A DNA stretch of 64,000 bases from Leeuwenhoekiella palythoae (GTDB taxonomy: Bacteria > Bacteroidota > Bacteroidia > Flavobacteriales > Flavobacteriaceae). Location of the stretch: contig NZ_FQXT01000006.1 of assembly GCF_900130045.1 (NCBI RefSeq), positions 189,488 to 253,487 of the forward strand, read 5' to 3'. Shown here piece by piece: positions 27,018 to 36,068 of this stretch (position 1 is its first letter; each line of letters opens with the position of its first letter). Both the position numbers and the translations under genes were made by a program. Below the pieces are notes generated by a model. The model worked only from the letters and a program-made list of their open reading frames with translations. It was not told the DNA's origin and did no database searches.

Positions 27018-28060
27018 CAATCGCAGGTGTAGCTAAAGCTGTCCCGCAATATAGCCGGGAAACCCAAGAGATTCTCCCTTTGGTCACACAATGGATGGCA
27101 GGGCAGCAGGAGCGTTTTCAGCGTAAAGTAAAAAAGATTTTCACCAATGCCGGGGTAGACAAACGCTACAGTATTATGGCTCCCGATGAGGTGTTTACCG
27201 CGACTTCTTTTGAGCATAAAAACAACATTTATAAACGCGAAGTAATCCAACTTGGAGAAGATGCTCTGCGCTCAGCACTTGAAAAAACAGGTTGGGAACC
27301 GCAATCCCTAGATTATATCATCACCGTGAGTTGCACGGGAATTATGATTCCGTCGCTTGATGCCTATCTCATTAACCGCTTAAAGCTGAGACAAGATATT
27401 ACCCGATTACCCGTCACCGAAATGGGTTGCGCCGCAGGAATTTCAGGGATGTTGTATGCTAATGATTTTCTAAAAGCCAATCCCGGTAAACGTGCTGCGG
27501 TAATTGCGGTCGAAAGTCCTACGGCGACTTTTCAGCTAGATGATTTTTCGATGGCAAATATTGTGAGTGCGGCGATTTTTGGTGATGGCGCGGCCTGCGT
27601 ATTGCTTTCTTCAGAAGAAAAGGCGTTAGGACCAAAAATCATCGATACCGAAATGTATCATTTTTACGATGCCGAACAGATGATGGGATTTGACCTGACA
27701 AACAACGGACTCAAAATGATTCTTGACAAATCGGTGCCGGAAACAATAGCAGCGCACTTTCCGCAGATTATCAATCCGTTTCTCGCAAAGAATGACATAA
27801 GTATTTCAGAAGTCAATAATCTGGTATTTCATCCCGGCGGAAAGAAAATCGTTCAGACCGTAGAAAGCTTGTTTGGCGCTTCCGGAAAAAATATTGACGA
27901 TACTAAAGAAGTTCTTCGGCTTTATGGCAATATGAGCAGTGTAACCGTGTTGTATGTTCTAGAACGCTTTTTAAATCGAAAAATTCCTGCCGAAGATTAT
28001 GGATTGATGCTTAGTTTTGGTCCCGGTTTTTCAGCACAACGTATATTGTTACAATGGTAA
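26993..28060 (+). CDS. type III polyketide synthase
   Basis: A 355-residue chalcone-synthase-like homodimeric enzyme that extends an acyl-CoA with malonyl-CoA and cyclises the chain. The catalytic triad is visible: Cys146 in EMGCAAG, His in NLVFHPGGKK and Asn in YGNMSSVTV. The closing GLMLSFGPGFSAQRILL is also typical. An upstream ATG exists at 26969, but ATG 26993 (MDIRKSKVAIAGVAKAVP) fits the family start. It overlaps the methyltransferase by 25 bases and the reductase by 7 (ATGGTAA). Product is unknown; alkylresorcinol, alkylpyrone or a quinone derivative are candidates. Confidence 0.93.
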   Translation: MDIRKSKVAIAGVAKAVPQYSRETQEILPLVTQWMAGQQERFQRKVKKIFTNAGVDKRYSIMAPDEVFTATSFEHKNNIYKREVIQLGEDALRSALEKTGWEPQSLDYIITVSCTGIMIPSLDAYLINRLKLRQDITRLPVTEMGCAAGISGMLYANDFLKANPGKRAAVIAVESPTATFQLDDFSMANIVSAAIFGDGAACVLLSSEEKALGPKIIDTEMYHFYDAEQMMGFDLTNNGLKMILDKSVPETIAAHFPQIINPFLAKNDISISEVNNLVFHPGGKKIVQTVESLFGASGKNIDDTKEVLRLYGNMSSVTVLYVLERFLNRKIPAEDYGLMLSFGPGFSAQRILLQW

Positions 28061-28863
28061 ATACTTTTGAATTTAATACCGAAGAAACGGCTAACAGCTG
28101 GGCCCTGATCTTGGGTGGAAGCAGCGGTTTAGGTTTTGCTTCGGCAAAAAAACTCGCCGCTAAGGGTTTACATCTTTGCATCGTGCACCGCACGCGCAGA
28201 AGCAAACTCGAGGAATTTAACCCTACGATTGAAGCCTTACGCGAAACAGGAATTCAGATCGAAAGCTTTAATCTCGATGCGCTCAACCCGGCAACTATTG
28301 ATAAGGTGAAAGATTTTTTTACAAAGCAGAATGCTTCAGTAAAAGTATTATTGCACAGTATTGCCAAAGGAAATCTCAAACCGATTTATGCAGAGGACGC
28401 TTCCGTAGCTAAACTTTCCGGGAAGGATTTTATACTTACTGCCGAAGCGATGGCGGTGAGTTTATACGACTGGGCGAGCGCATTTGCAAACGTTGGTTTA
28501 TTTGAAGAAAACGGGAAAATCCTAACTTTTACCAGCGAGGGAAGTACGAAACCGTTACCCAATTACGCCGCAGTTTCCGCAGCTAAAGCAGCTTTAGAAG
28601 CCATAATTCGCAGTTTAGCATTTGAATTGGCACCATTAAAGATCACGGCAAATTGTATTCAAGCCGGCGTAACCAATACCGAAAGTTTACAATTGATCCC
28701 GGGAAGTGATCAGATTATAGCTCAGGCATTGGAGCGCAACCCGCAAAAGCGATTGACCACTCCGGAAGATGTTGCCAATGTGGTGTACTTGTTGACCAAA
28801 CCCGAAGCCAACTGGATCAACGGAGCGGTGATTCCGGTAGATGGCGGGGAACATTTAAGATAA
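28054..28863 (+). CDS. SDR / FabL-like enoyl reductase of the PKS operon
   Basis: A 269-residue short-chain dehydrogenase. The cofactor motif is GGSSGLG (21-27). The active-site Tyr171 and Lys178 are separated by six residues (YAAVSAAK), the spacing of FabI/FabL enoyl-ACP reductases, not the three of common SDRs. The C-terminal GAVIPVDGG is normal for the fold. Its start overlaps the PKS stop by 7 bases, so it belongs to the operon. It may reduce an enoyl intermediate or make the starter unit (inferred). Confidence 0.85.
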   Translation: MVNTFEFNTEETANSWALILGGSSGLGFASAKKLAAKGLHLCIVHRTRRSKLEEFNPTIEALRETGIQIESFNLDALNPATIDKVKDFFTKQNASVKVLLHSIAKGNLKPIYAEDASVAKLSGKDFILTAEAMAVSLYDWASAFANVGLFEENGKILTFTSEGSTKPLPNYAAVSAAKAALEAIIRSLAFELAPLKITANCIQAGVTNTESLQLIPGSDQIIAQALERNPQKRLTTPEDVANVVYLLTKPEANWINGAVIPVDGGEHLR

Positions 28864-28883
28864 TTAAGAAAACATAATATAGA

Positions 28884-29903
28884 ATGAAAATAGACCTGCG
28901 TAGCGATACGATCACGAAACCCACTCCGGGAATGTTAGATGCAATGATGCACGCCGAAGTTGGGGATGATGTATATAAGGAAGATCCCAGCGTTAATAAA
29001 TTAGAAGCGCATATTGCTGAATTATTTGGGATGGACTCGGCGCTGTATTTCCCAACAGGATCGATGACCAATCAAGCGGCGATTAAAATTCATACGCAAC
29101 CCGGCGAGCAACTTATCGCAGATAAATATGCGCACGTTTACAATTATGAAGGTGGTGGCGTTTCGTTTAACAGCGGCGTTTCGTGCAAACTCGTTGACGG
29201 GCATCGGGGGATGATCACGGCAGATCAGGTAGAGGAACATATCAATCCGCCAGATTTTTATCACAGTCCGTTGACGTCTCTGGTGTGCCTTGAAAATACC
29301 ACCAATAAAGGAGGCGGAGCCTGTTATGATTTTAGAGAGATTTTAAAAATCAGAAAGATCTGTGACGATCACGGTTTAGGTTTTCATCTTGACGGAGCAC
29401 GTCTATGGAACGCGCTCGTAGTAACCGATGAATCTCCTAGAGATTATGGGGCTGCGTTTGATACGATTTCAGTGTGCTTGTCTAAAGGTTTAGGCGCGCC
29501 AATGGGTTCTGTGCTCGTGGGTAAACAAAAATTTATGGATAAAGCGATGCGTGTACGCAAAGTTTTAGGAGGAGGTATGCGTCAGGTAGGTTTTGCTGCG
29601 GCGGCCGGGCTGTACGGTATTGAGCATCATTGGCAGCGTATGGCAGATGATCACAAACGTGCTCAGGAACTTTCAATTGCTTTAAATCAGCATACAGAAG
29701 TAGCACACGTAGAGCCTGTAGAAACCAATATTTTGATCTTTAACCTGCGCGCAGATGCAGATGAGTTACAGTTTATAGAACGCCTAAAAGCCGAAGATAT
29801 TCACATCAGCGCCTTAGGAAAAGGTAAACTTCGTATCGTAACACATTACGATTATACCGAAGCGATGCATCAGCATTTCTTGGCATTTTTAAAACAAGGA
29901 TAA
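28884..29903 (+). CDS. ltaE: low-specificity L-threonine aldolase
   Basis: A 339-residue PLP enzyme that splits threonine and allo-threonine to glycine and acetaldehyde. It begins MKIDLRSDTITKPTPGMLDA, the family hallmark, followed by VGDDVYKEDPSVNKLE and FPTGSMTNQAA. The PLP lysine is in CLSKGLGAPMGS. HLDGARLWNA contains the cofactor-ring Asp. It follows the reductase gene by 20 bases and may be transcribed with the PKS operon, although its function is in glycine metabolism. Confidence 0.93.
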   Translation: MKIDLRSDTITKPTPGMLDAMMHAEVGDDVYKEDPSVNKLEAHIAELFGMDSALYFPTGSMTNQAAIKIHTQPGEQLIADKYAHVYNYEGGGVSFNSGVSCKLVDGHRGMITADQVEEHINPPDFYHSPLTSLVCLENTTNKGGGACYDFREILKIRKICDDHGLGFHLDGARLWNALVVTDESPRDYGAAFDTISVCLSKGLGAPMGSVLVGKQKFMDKAMRVRKVLGGGMRQVGFAAAAGLYGIEHHWQRMADDHKRAQELSIALNQHTEVAHVEPVETNILIFNLRADADELQFIERLKAEDIHISALGKGKLRIVTHYDYTEAMHQHFLAFLKQG

Positions 29904-30125
29904 ACCACACTTTTTGGTTTTTGATATTCTGATTTTTAGAATAAATGCTGGTAATTGATTAATGATATAAGTCTGATGCAGGCTTAAATTATTAATTACT
30001 CAAAAATAGGTCGTAAAGAATTAGTTTTTTAAGCTTCCTGCTTAATTTACTGTGTGGTATGCTATCTTAGTATATAGTTAACCCGCGGGCGCTTTGTGCG
30101 TTATTCAATATAAAACCAGTTCTTT

Positions 30126-33100
30126 ATGGCCTTAAAAGTTGCGATCTCTCATAAGACGAAATACAAGTATGATAAACGTATTTCGCTTTCGCCACATATT
30201 TTTAGACTGCGCCCTGCGCCCCATAGCAGAACTCCCATTGAGGCTTATTCGCTTAAGATAAAGCCCGAAAATCACTTTTTTAACTGGCAGCAAGATCCCT
30301 TTGGAAATTATCTGGCGCGTGTGGTTTTTCCTGAAAAAACAGACGAACTTTCTATAGATGTTGAAATTATAGCTGACCTCAAAACGATCAATCCGTTTGA
30401 TTTTTTTGTGGAAGATTCGGTGGAAGAATTTCCGTTTAAATACAAAGATTCGCTAAAAAAAGAATTACTTCCGTATTTAGAAATAACAGACGACGGCCCG
30501 TTACTCAAGAAGTTTTTAAAAACCATTGATGTTTCAGAGCAGCTCACGATTTACTTTTTAATCGGTCTCAACCGCCACATCAATGAGTACCTCAATTATA
30601 CGGTGCGTATGGAGCCGGGAGTACAATCTTGTGAAGAAACGCTCGAGAAAAAATTGGGCTCTTGTCGGGATTTTGCCTGGTTACTCGTGCAAAGTTTACG
30701 GCATTTAGGATTGGCAGCACGATTTGTTTCGGGCTATTTGGTACAGTTAAAATCTGACGAAAAATCGTTAGATGGTCCATCCGGTCCAGAAGAAGATTTT
30801 ACCGATTTACACGCTTGGGCAGAAGTCTATATTCCTGGAGCCGGCTGGATTGGTTTAGATTCCACTTCGGGTTTATTGGCTGGGGAAGGACATATTCCGT
30901 TAGCGTGTACGCCTTCTTTTGAAAGCGCTGCGCCGGTGGTTGGTTTTTCTGATCCTGCGGAAACGGAATTTGAATTTGATAATTCCGTTACCCGAATATT
31001 TGAATCTCCGCGAGTCACCAAGCCCTATACAGAAGCGCAATGGAACGCAATTTACGAGCTAGGTTTTGAGGTTGAAAGGGAATTGCAAGCAGGCGATGTG
31101 CGTCTTACGATGGGAGGGGAGCCGACTTTTGTTTCTATAGATGATATGGAATCTGAACAGTGGAATACCGCTGCAGACGGCCCTGAAAAGCGTAAACTTT
31201 CTGAAGGACTTTCTAAACGTTTGCTGCATAAATTTGGTCAAGGTGGAATGTTTCACCACGCGCAGGGAAAATGGTATCCGGGCGAACCTATTCCACGCTG
31301 GTCTATAGGGTTGCATTGGCGTAAAGACGGCATTCCTATTTGGAAAGATGAGTCACTTATGGCATCTTTTAATGAGGAATATGATCTGCCGGAAGGAATC
31401 ACCAAGACTTTTTTACAAGAATTGGCGCTGAACCTCGGGATTCGTTTAGAATACATCACCCCGGCGTATGAAGACGTGTTTTATTTTATGTGGGAAGAAG
31501 GAAGGCTGCCTGTAGATGTTGATCCGTTAAAAGGCGATGATGTTGCGACTTCGGTGCGTAATCGTCTCAATAAAGTTTTAGAGCAAGGATTAGATAAAAA
31601 GATCGGCCACGTAATGCCATTGGCCAATATTCAAGGAAAATGGGTTACGAGTCCGTGGCGTTTCCGAAGAAATCATCTTTTTCTCATTCCGGGGAATTCA
31701 CCGGTAGGTTTACGATTACCACTTAATTCATTGATTGAAGAACCCGATGTGCCTACACAACCCATTGCAGATCCTGATCTTTTTGACAAGCGACAGCCTT
31801 TTGGGCCGTACGGTGAAGCCTTAGAAAAACGTAAAGCCGCCGAAAAGCCTAAAAAGAAAAATGGCAAGGTTGATTACAATGCAGATAAGCAAGAGAAGAA
31901 TCCGTTTGCTCGAACTGCGATTTGTGCTGAGGTTCGGGATAAAAAGCTTTATTTATTTCTTCCGCCTTTAGATAATGCCGAAACGTTCATAGACCTGATG
32001 GCTTCGGTGGAAGCAGCAGCAAAAAAGCTAAATGTGCCTGTATTGATCGAAGGTTACGAGCCGCCAAGAGATAATCGTCTTGAGGTGTTGAAGGTGACGC
32101 CAGATCCCGGAGTTATTGAAGTGAATGTTCACCCGGCGAAGAATTGGGACGAACTTACCAAAAACACGCTCACGCTGTACGAAGAGGCTAAAAAGAGCCG
32201 TTTGGGTACCGAAAAATTTATGCTCGACGGAAAACACACGGGCACCGGTGGCGGAAATCACGTGACCTTAGGCGGTGTCACTCCGGCTGATAGTCCGTTG
32301 TTGCGCCGACCTGATTTGTTGCGCAGCTTGCTTACATTCTGGCAGCATCATCCGGGACTTTCCTATTTGTTTTCAGGCGGATTTATAGGTTCTACGAGTC
32401 AGGCTCCCCGTGTAGATGAAGGCCGCCAGGAAAATTTATACGAACTGGAAATCGCATTCAATCAAATTCCGGAGGATGAAGATGTGCCGTTTTGGTTGAC
32501 CGATCGTTTGTTCAGGCATTTGCTTACTGATATCACCGGAAATACGCATCGTGCAGAGTTTTGTATCGATAAATTATATTCGCCAGATTCGTCTTCCGGC
32601 AGGTTAGGAATTCTTGAATTACGGGCGTTTGATATGCCGCCACACGCCCAAATGAGTTTGATGCAAATGTTGCTCGTACGCACGCTGGTCAGCTGGTTTT
32701 GGAACGAACCGTACAAGCACAAACTCACCCGTTGGGGCACACAATTGCACGATAAATTCCTGATGGAACATTATGTGCGAGAAGATATTAAAGATATTGT
32801 TGCACAGCTTAACGCAGCGGGATATCCATTCAAATTAGATTGGTTTGATCCGTTTTTTGAATTCCGTTTCCCATTGTACGGTTTGGTCGATATTAAAGAT
32901 ATGAAGGTCGAATTGCGCGCCGCGATAGAACCGTGGAATGTACTGGGAGAAGCAATGACGGGTGGCGGGACTTCGCGTTATGTTGATTCGTCTTTAGAAC
33001 GTGTGCAGATCAAAGTTTCAAACTTTAATGATGAGCGCTATGTGTTGACCTGCAACGGCGTGAAAGTACAACTGAGCAACACCGGTGTTAAAGGAGAATA

Positions 33101-33482
33101 TGTTGCCGGCGTGCGCTATAAAGCTTGGCAACCGTGGTCTGCTTTGCATCCAACTATTCCGGTAGATACGCCTCTGGTTTTTGATATTGTTGATTTGTGG
33201 AATCAACGCTCCATAGGCGGTTGTACGTATTTTGTATCACATCCGGGAGGGCGCAATTATGAGACGTACCCAATTAATAGCTTAGAAGCTGAATCTAGAA
33301 GAATTAATCGTTTTTGGGATATTGGTCATACGCAAGGAACTTTAGTATATACCGAAAAAGAACCCGACACCAAGCTGGCAGGCCGAACTTTAAAATCAAC
33401 TTCTTCAGATAAAACCTTTAATTTTAAGGAAATTCCGGTGAATCCAGAATTCCCACATTTGCTAGATTTGCGAAAGAAATAA
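30126..33482 (+). CDS. transglutaminase-like domain fused to DUF2126 putative amidoligase
   Basis: An 1118-residue cytoplasmic protein without signal peptide. Residues 1 to about 80 are the bacterial transglutaminase N-terminal domain, and about 130-290 the transglutaminase-like core with a complete triad: Cys180 (GSCRDFAW), His229 (LHAWAEVY) and Asp245 (GLDSTSG). From about 335 to 1110 runs DUF2126, annotated in Pfam as a putative amidoligase (VRLTMGGEPTFVS; DGKHTGTGGGNHVTLGG; HRAEFCIDKLYSP). It is the first of three genes whose products occur together widely: predicted peptide-bond formation plus peptide cleavage or transfer. Substrate unknown. The 222 bases upstream hold no other gene that I can see. 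Confidence 0.9.
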   Translation: MALKVAISHKTKYKYDKRISLSPHIFRLRPAPHSRTPIEAYSLKIKPENHFFNWQQDPFGNYLARVVFPEKTDELSIDVEIIADLKTINPFDFFVEDSVEEFPFKYKDSLKKELLPYLEITDDGPLLKKFLKTIDVSEQLTIYFLIGLNRHINEYLNYTVRMEPGVQSCEETLEKKLGSCRDFAWLLVQSLRHLGLAARFVSGYLVQLKSDEKSLDGPSGPEEDFTDLHAWAEVYIPGAGWIGLDSTSGLLAGEGHIPLACTPSFESAAPVVGFSDPAETEFEFDNSVTRIFESPRVTKPYTEAQWNAIYELGFEVERELQAGDVRLTMGGEPTFVSIDDMESEQWNTAADGPEKRKLSEGLSKRLLHKFGQGGMFHHAQGKWYPGEPIPRWSIGLHWRKDGIPIWKDESLMASFNEEYDLPEGITKTFLQELALNLGIRLEYITPAYEDVFYFMWEEGRLPVDVDPLKGDDVATSVRNRLNKVLEQGLDKKIGHVMPLANIQGKWVTSPWRFRRNHLFLIPGNSPVGLRLPLNSLIEEPDVPTQPIADPDLFDKRQPFGPYGEALEKRKAAEKPKKKNGKVDYNADKQEKNPFARTAICAEVRDKKLYLFLPPLDNAETFIDLMASVEAAAKKLNVPVLIEGYEPPRDNRLEVLKVTPDPGVIEVNVHPAKNWDELTKNTLTLYEEAKKSRLGTEKFMLDGKHTGTGGGNHVTLGGVTPADSPLLRRPDLLRSLLTFWQHHPGLSYLFSGGFIGSTSQAPRVDEGRQENLYELEIAFNQIPEDEDVPFWLTDRLFRHLLTDITGNTHRAEFCIDKLYSPDSSSGRLGILELRAFDMPPHAQMSLMQMLLVRTLVSWFWNEPYKHKLTRWGTQLHDKFLMEHYVREDIKDIVAQLNAAGYPFKLDWFDPFFEFRFPLYGLVDIKDMKVELRAAIEPWNVLGEAMTGGGTSRYVDSSLERVQIKVSNFNDERYVLTCNGVKVQLSNTGVKGEYVAGVRYKAWQPWSALHPTIPVDTPLVFDIVDLWNQRSIGGCTYFVSHPGGRNYETYPINSLEAESRRINRFWDIGHTQGTLVYTEKEPDTKLAGRTLKSTSSDKTFNFKEIPVNPEFPHLLDLRKK

Positions 33483-33503
33483 TTATTATTTACAACCCTG
33501 AAT

Positions 33504-36068
33504 ATGACCGTGGCTACTAATGCTTGGTTTACCAAGTATTTTACAGATTATACCTACGATGAGATGTTTACCCCAGATCTCAGCGTTAAGGAAGATTGGC
33601 AGGAGCTTTTAGAGAACTTTAAGCGCATAGGGATTGATGGTTTGACACAACGTCAAAACGATATCAACTGGCTGCTGGAAGAAAACGGGGTGACTTATAA
33701 TGTGTATAATGATCCCAATGGCTTAAACCGCCCTTGGAATCTCAATGTAGTTCCTTTAATTCTTCAGGCTAAGGAATGGCAGAAAATTGAAAAAGGCCTC
33801 AAACAACGGGCGCACTTGTTAGACTTAGTGCTAAAAGATGTTTATGGAGAGCGCAAGTTGATCAAAGAAGGCATTGTCCCGCACGAAGTGATCTACGGGC
33901 ATCGCGGGTTTTTAAGGCAATGTGATAAAATTCAGTATAAGATTGATAAGCATTTATTGCTGTATGCTGCAGATCTCGCCCGCGGAACTGACGGTAGAAT
34001 GTGGGTGGTAAATGATCGTTCTCAGGCGCCCTCAGGAATGGGATATGCCCTCGAAAACCGCTCAACGGCAAACCGGGTGCTCTCTGATATTTTTGCTGAG
34101 ATGAACATCAAGCGACTTTCAGAATTCTTCAAAGAATTCAACGAGTTGTTGCTTGAAGCTTCTCCTGATAAAGTCGAAAATCCCAATATTGTTATTCTCA
34201 CTCCGGGCTCGCATAACGAGACCTATTTTGAACACGCCTATTTAGCGTCCTTTTTAGGTTATCCGTTAGTTCAGGGAAACGACTTGGTGGTGCGTGATGG
34301 ATTTCTCTTTATGAAATCACTCAAGGGGTTGAAAAAAGTACACGTGGTTTTACGGCGCGTTGACGATGTATTTACAGATCCTTTGGAGTTGCGTGAAGAT
34401 TCTCACTTGGGAGTCGCCGGCTTACTTGACGTGGTACGTAGACAGAATGTGGCGGTGGTAAACCCTATTGGCAGTGGCGTTTTAGAGAATCCGGGGCTTA
34501 TCCCATTTATGCCGGCTATTTGTAAATATTTTTTAAAGGAAGATTTGCAGCTTCCGCAAATTGCGAGTTGGTGGTGTGGGCAAGAAAAAGAGAAAGATTA
34601 TGTGCTGAAGAATTTAGCAAATCTGGTTATTAAGCCGATTGATCGTACCAACCGCGAACATATACATTTTGGTTCTCAAATGACCGAAGAAGAGCTGGCA
34701 ACACTTCGGAAAGAAATTTTAAAAAAGCCTTATCATTTTGTGGCGCAGGAACGTATAAGTTTTTCAACAGCGCCTAATTATTCAAAAGGAACTTTTGAAC
34801 CGCGTAATATGGTTGCACGTACATTTACTATTGCGGGTAAAAACGGTTATAATGTGATGCCCGGCGGACTGGTGCGTGTGGCTCCTGAACGTGGTAAATT
34901 GAGAGTTTCTAACCAACGCGGAGGGACTAGCAAGGATTTTTGGATCATCGGCGATCTTAAAAGTGAAGAAACCGCAAATTACAGCTGGAATCGTAAATCT
35001 GCTGTGTCGGCTAGTGGTCTTGATGATCTCCCCAGTTTAACTGCAGAAAATTTATATTGGGCAGGACGTTATGTGGGGCGCACTTTAGTCAACGCCCGTT
35101 TTCTAAGAATGGTGCTCAAGCAAATGAACACGCCCGAAATATCTTCAAATCAGCAAACCTGCTCGGTAAAGATGAATATTCTCTATAAAGCAGTGACGCA
35201 GATGACCGGTACGTATCCCGGCTTTATGGAGAAAAACAAAGAGGGTGTTTACGCTATAGATAATCCGTTGAAAGAAATGATGGCCGTAGTGCTCGACCGA
35301 AATAAAATAGGAAGTCTGGCCAATTCGATGATGATGTTCAGCAACAGCTATTATTCGATCAGAAATCTGTGGAGCAGCGATATGTGGCGGGTTTTTGAGA
35401 ATATTCAAAAGTTGTGGCGCAATCTTGAAAATGAGAAAGAGATCACCGTCAATAAAATGATCAAAACCTTAAATCAATTGATCACGCGCTTGATTGCTTT
35501 TATGGGACTCATTGAAGAAAGCATTATGGTCGAACAAGGCTTATTGCTTTACTTTATAGGCCTTCAGTTAGAGCAGAGTATGCTTACGATTACAAAATGC
35601 CGTTCGCTTCTGGTGATCAAACAATCTGGGCAAACCGAATATGAAGTGCTGGAATCCTTGTTAAGCAGTCACGAAAGTTTAAACATTTACCGCTACAGTT
35701 ACAGATCGTATATACGCGTAGAACCGGTAATTAGCCTTTTGCTGATGGATTTAAAATATCCACGATCGTTGACCTTTCAGCTTGGGCGGTTACAAAAAGA
35801 TATTTCGCGCTTACCGCATTCACAAAAGTCTGATGCGCTTATGCATTACGAGAAATATGTATTTGAAGCCTTTTCTAAACTACGTTTGGCGAACTCAGAT
35901 CAGCTGGCAACAGTAAAGGAGAATGACGGAAATATTCGAAAAGATCTGGATAAACTTTTAGAAGAATTGAGCGATTTATTATTTTCCACTTCTCAGACAA
36001 TTTCTAACACCTACTTTAATCATACATATAAGCAGAGTCAGCTTGTAGATCAAAACTTTCCGCTCTAA
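33504..36068 (+). CDS. circularly permuted ATP-grasp fused to Alpha-E domain
   Basis: An 854-residue fusion. The first 480 or so residues are the circularly permuted ATP-grasp type 2 domain (formerly DUF404/DUF407): YNVYNDPNGLNRPWNLNVVP, VYGERKLIKEGIVPHEV, WVVNDRSQAPSGMGYALENR, and the ATP-site portion FVAQERISFS. About 515-835 is the all-helical Alpha-E domain (LTAENLYWAGRYVGRTLVNA). These are usually separate neighbours and fused in some lineages. ATP-grasp suggests amide-bond ligation to a peptide or amino acid. It starts 21 bases after the DUF2126 gene, and its TAA shares a base with the next ATG. Confidence 0.9.
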   Translation: MTVATNAWFTKYFTDYTYDEMFTPDLSVKEDWQELLENFKRIGIDGLTQRQNDINWLLEENGVTYNVYNDPNGLNRPWNLNVVPLILQAKEWQKIEKGLKQRAHLLDLVLKDVYGERKLIKEGIVPHEVIYGHRGFLRQCDKIQYKIDKHLLLYAADLARGTDGRMWVVNDRSQAPSGMGYALENRSTANRVLSDIFAEMNIKRLSEFFKEFNELLLEASPDKVENPNIVILTPGSHNETYFEHAYLASFLGYPLVQGNDLVVRDGFLFMKSLKGLKKVHVVLRRVDDVFTDPLELREDSHLGVAGLLDVVRRQNVAVVNPIGSGVLENPGLIPFMPAICKYFLKEDLQLPQIASWWCGQEKEKDYVLKNLANLVIKPIDRTNREHIHFGSQMTEEELATLRKEILKKPYHFVAQERISFSTAPNYSKGTFEPRNMVARTFTIAGKNGYNVMPGGLVRVAPERGKLRVSNQRGGTSKDFWIIGDLKSEETANYSWNRKSAVSASGLDDLPSLTAENLYWAGRYVGRTLVNARFLRMVLKQMNTPEISSNQQTCSVKMNILYKAVTQMTGTYPGFMEKNKEGVYAIDNPLKEMMAVVLDRNKIGSLANSMMMFSNSYYSIRNLWSSDMWRVFENIQKLWRNLENEKEITVNKMIKTLNQLITRLIAFMGLIEESIMVEQGLLLYFIGLQLEQSMLTITKCRSLLVIKQSGQTEYEVLESLLSSHESLNIYRYSYRSYIRVEPVISLLLMDLKYPRSLTFQLGRLQKDISRLPHSQKSDALMHYEKYVFEAFSKLRLANSDQLATVKENDGNIRKDLDKLLEELSDLLFSTSQTISNTYFNHTYKQSQLVDQNFPL

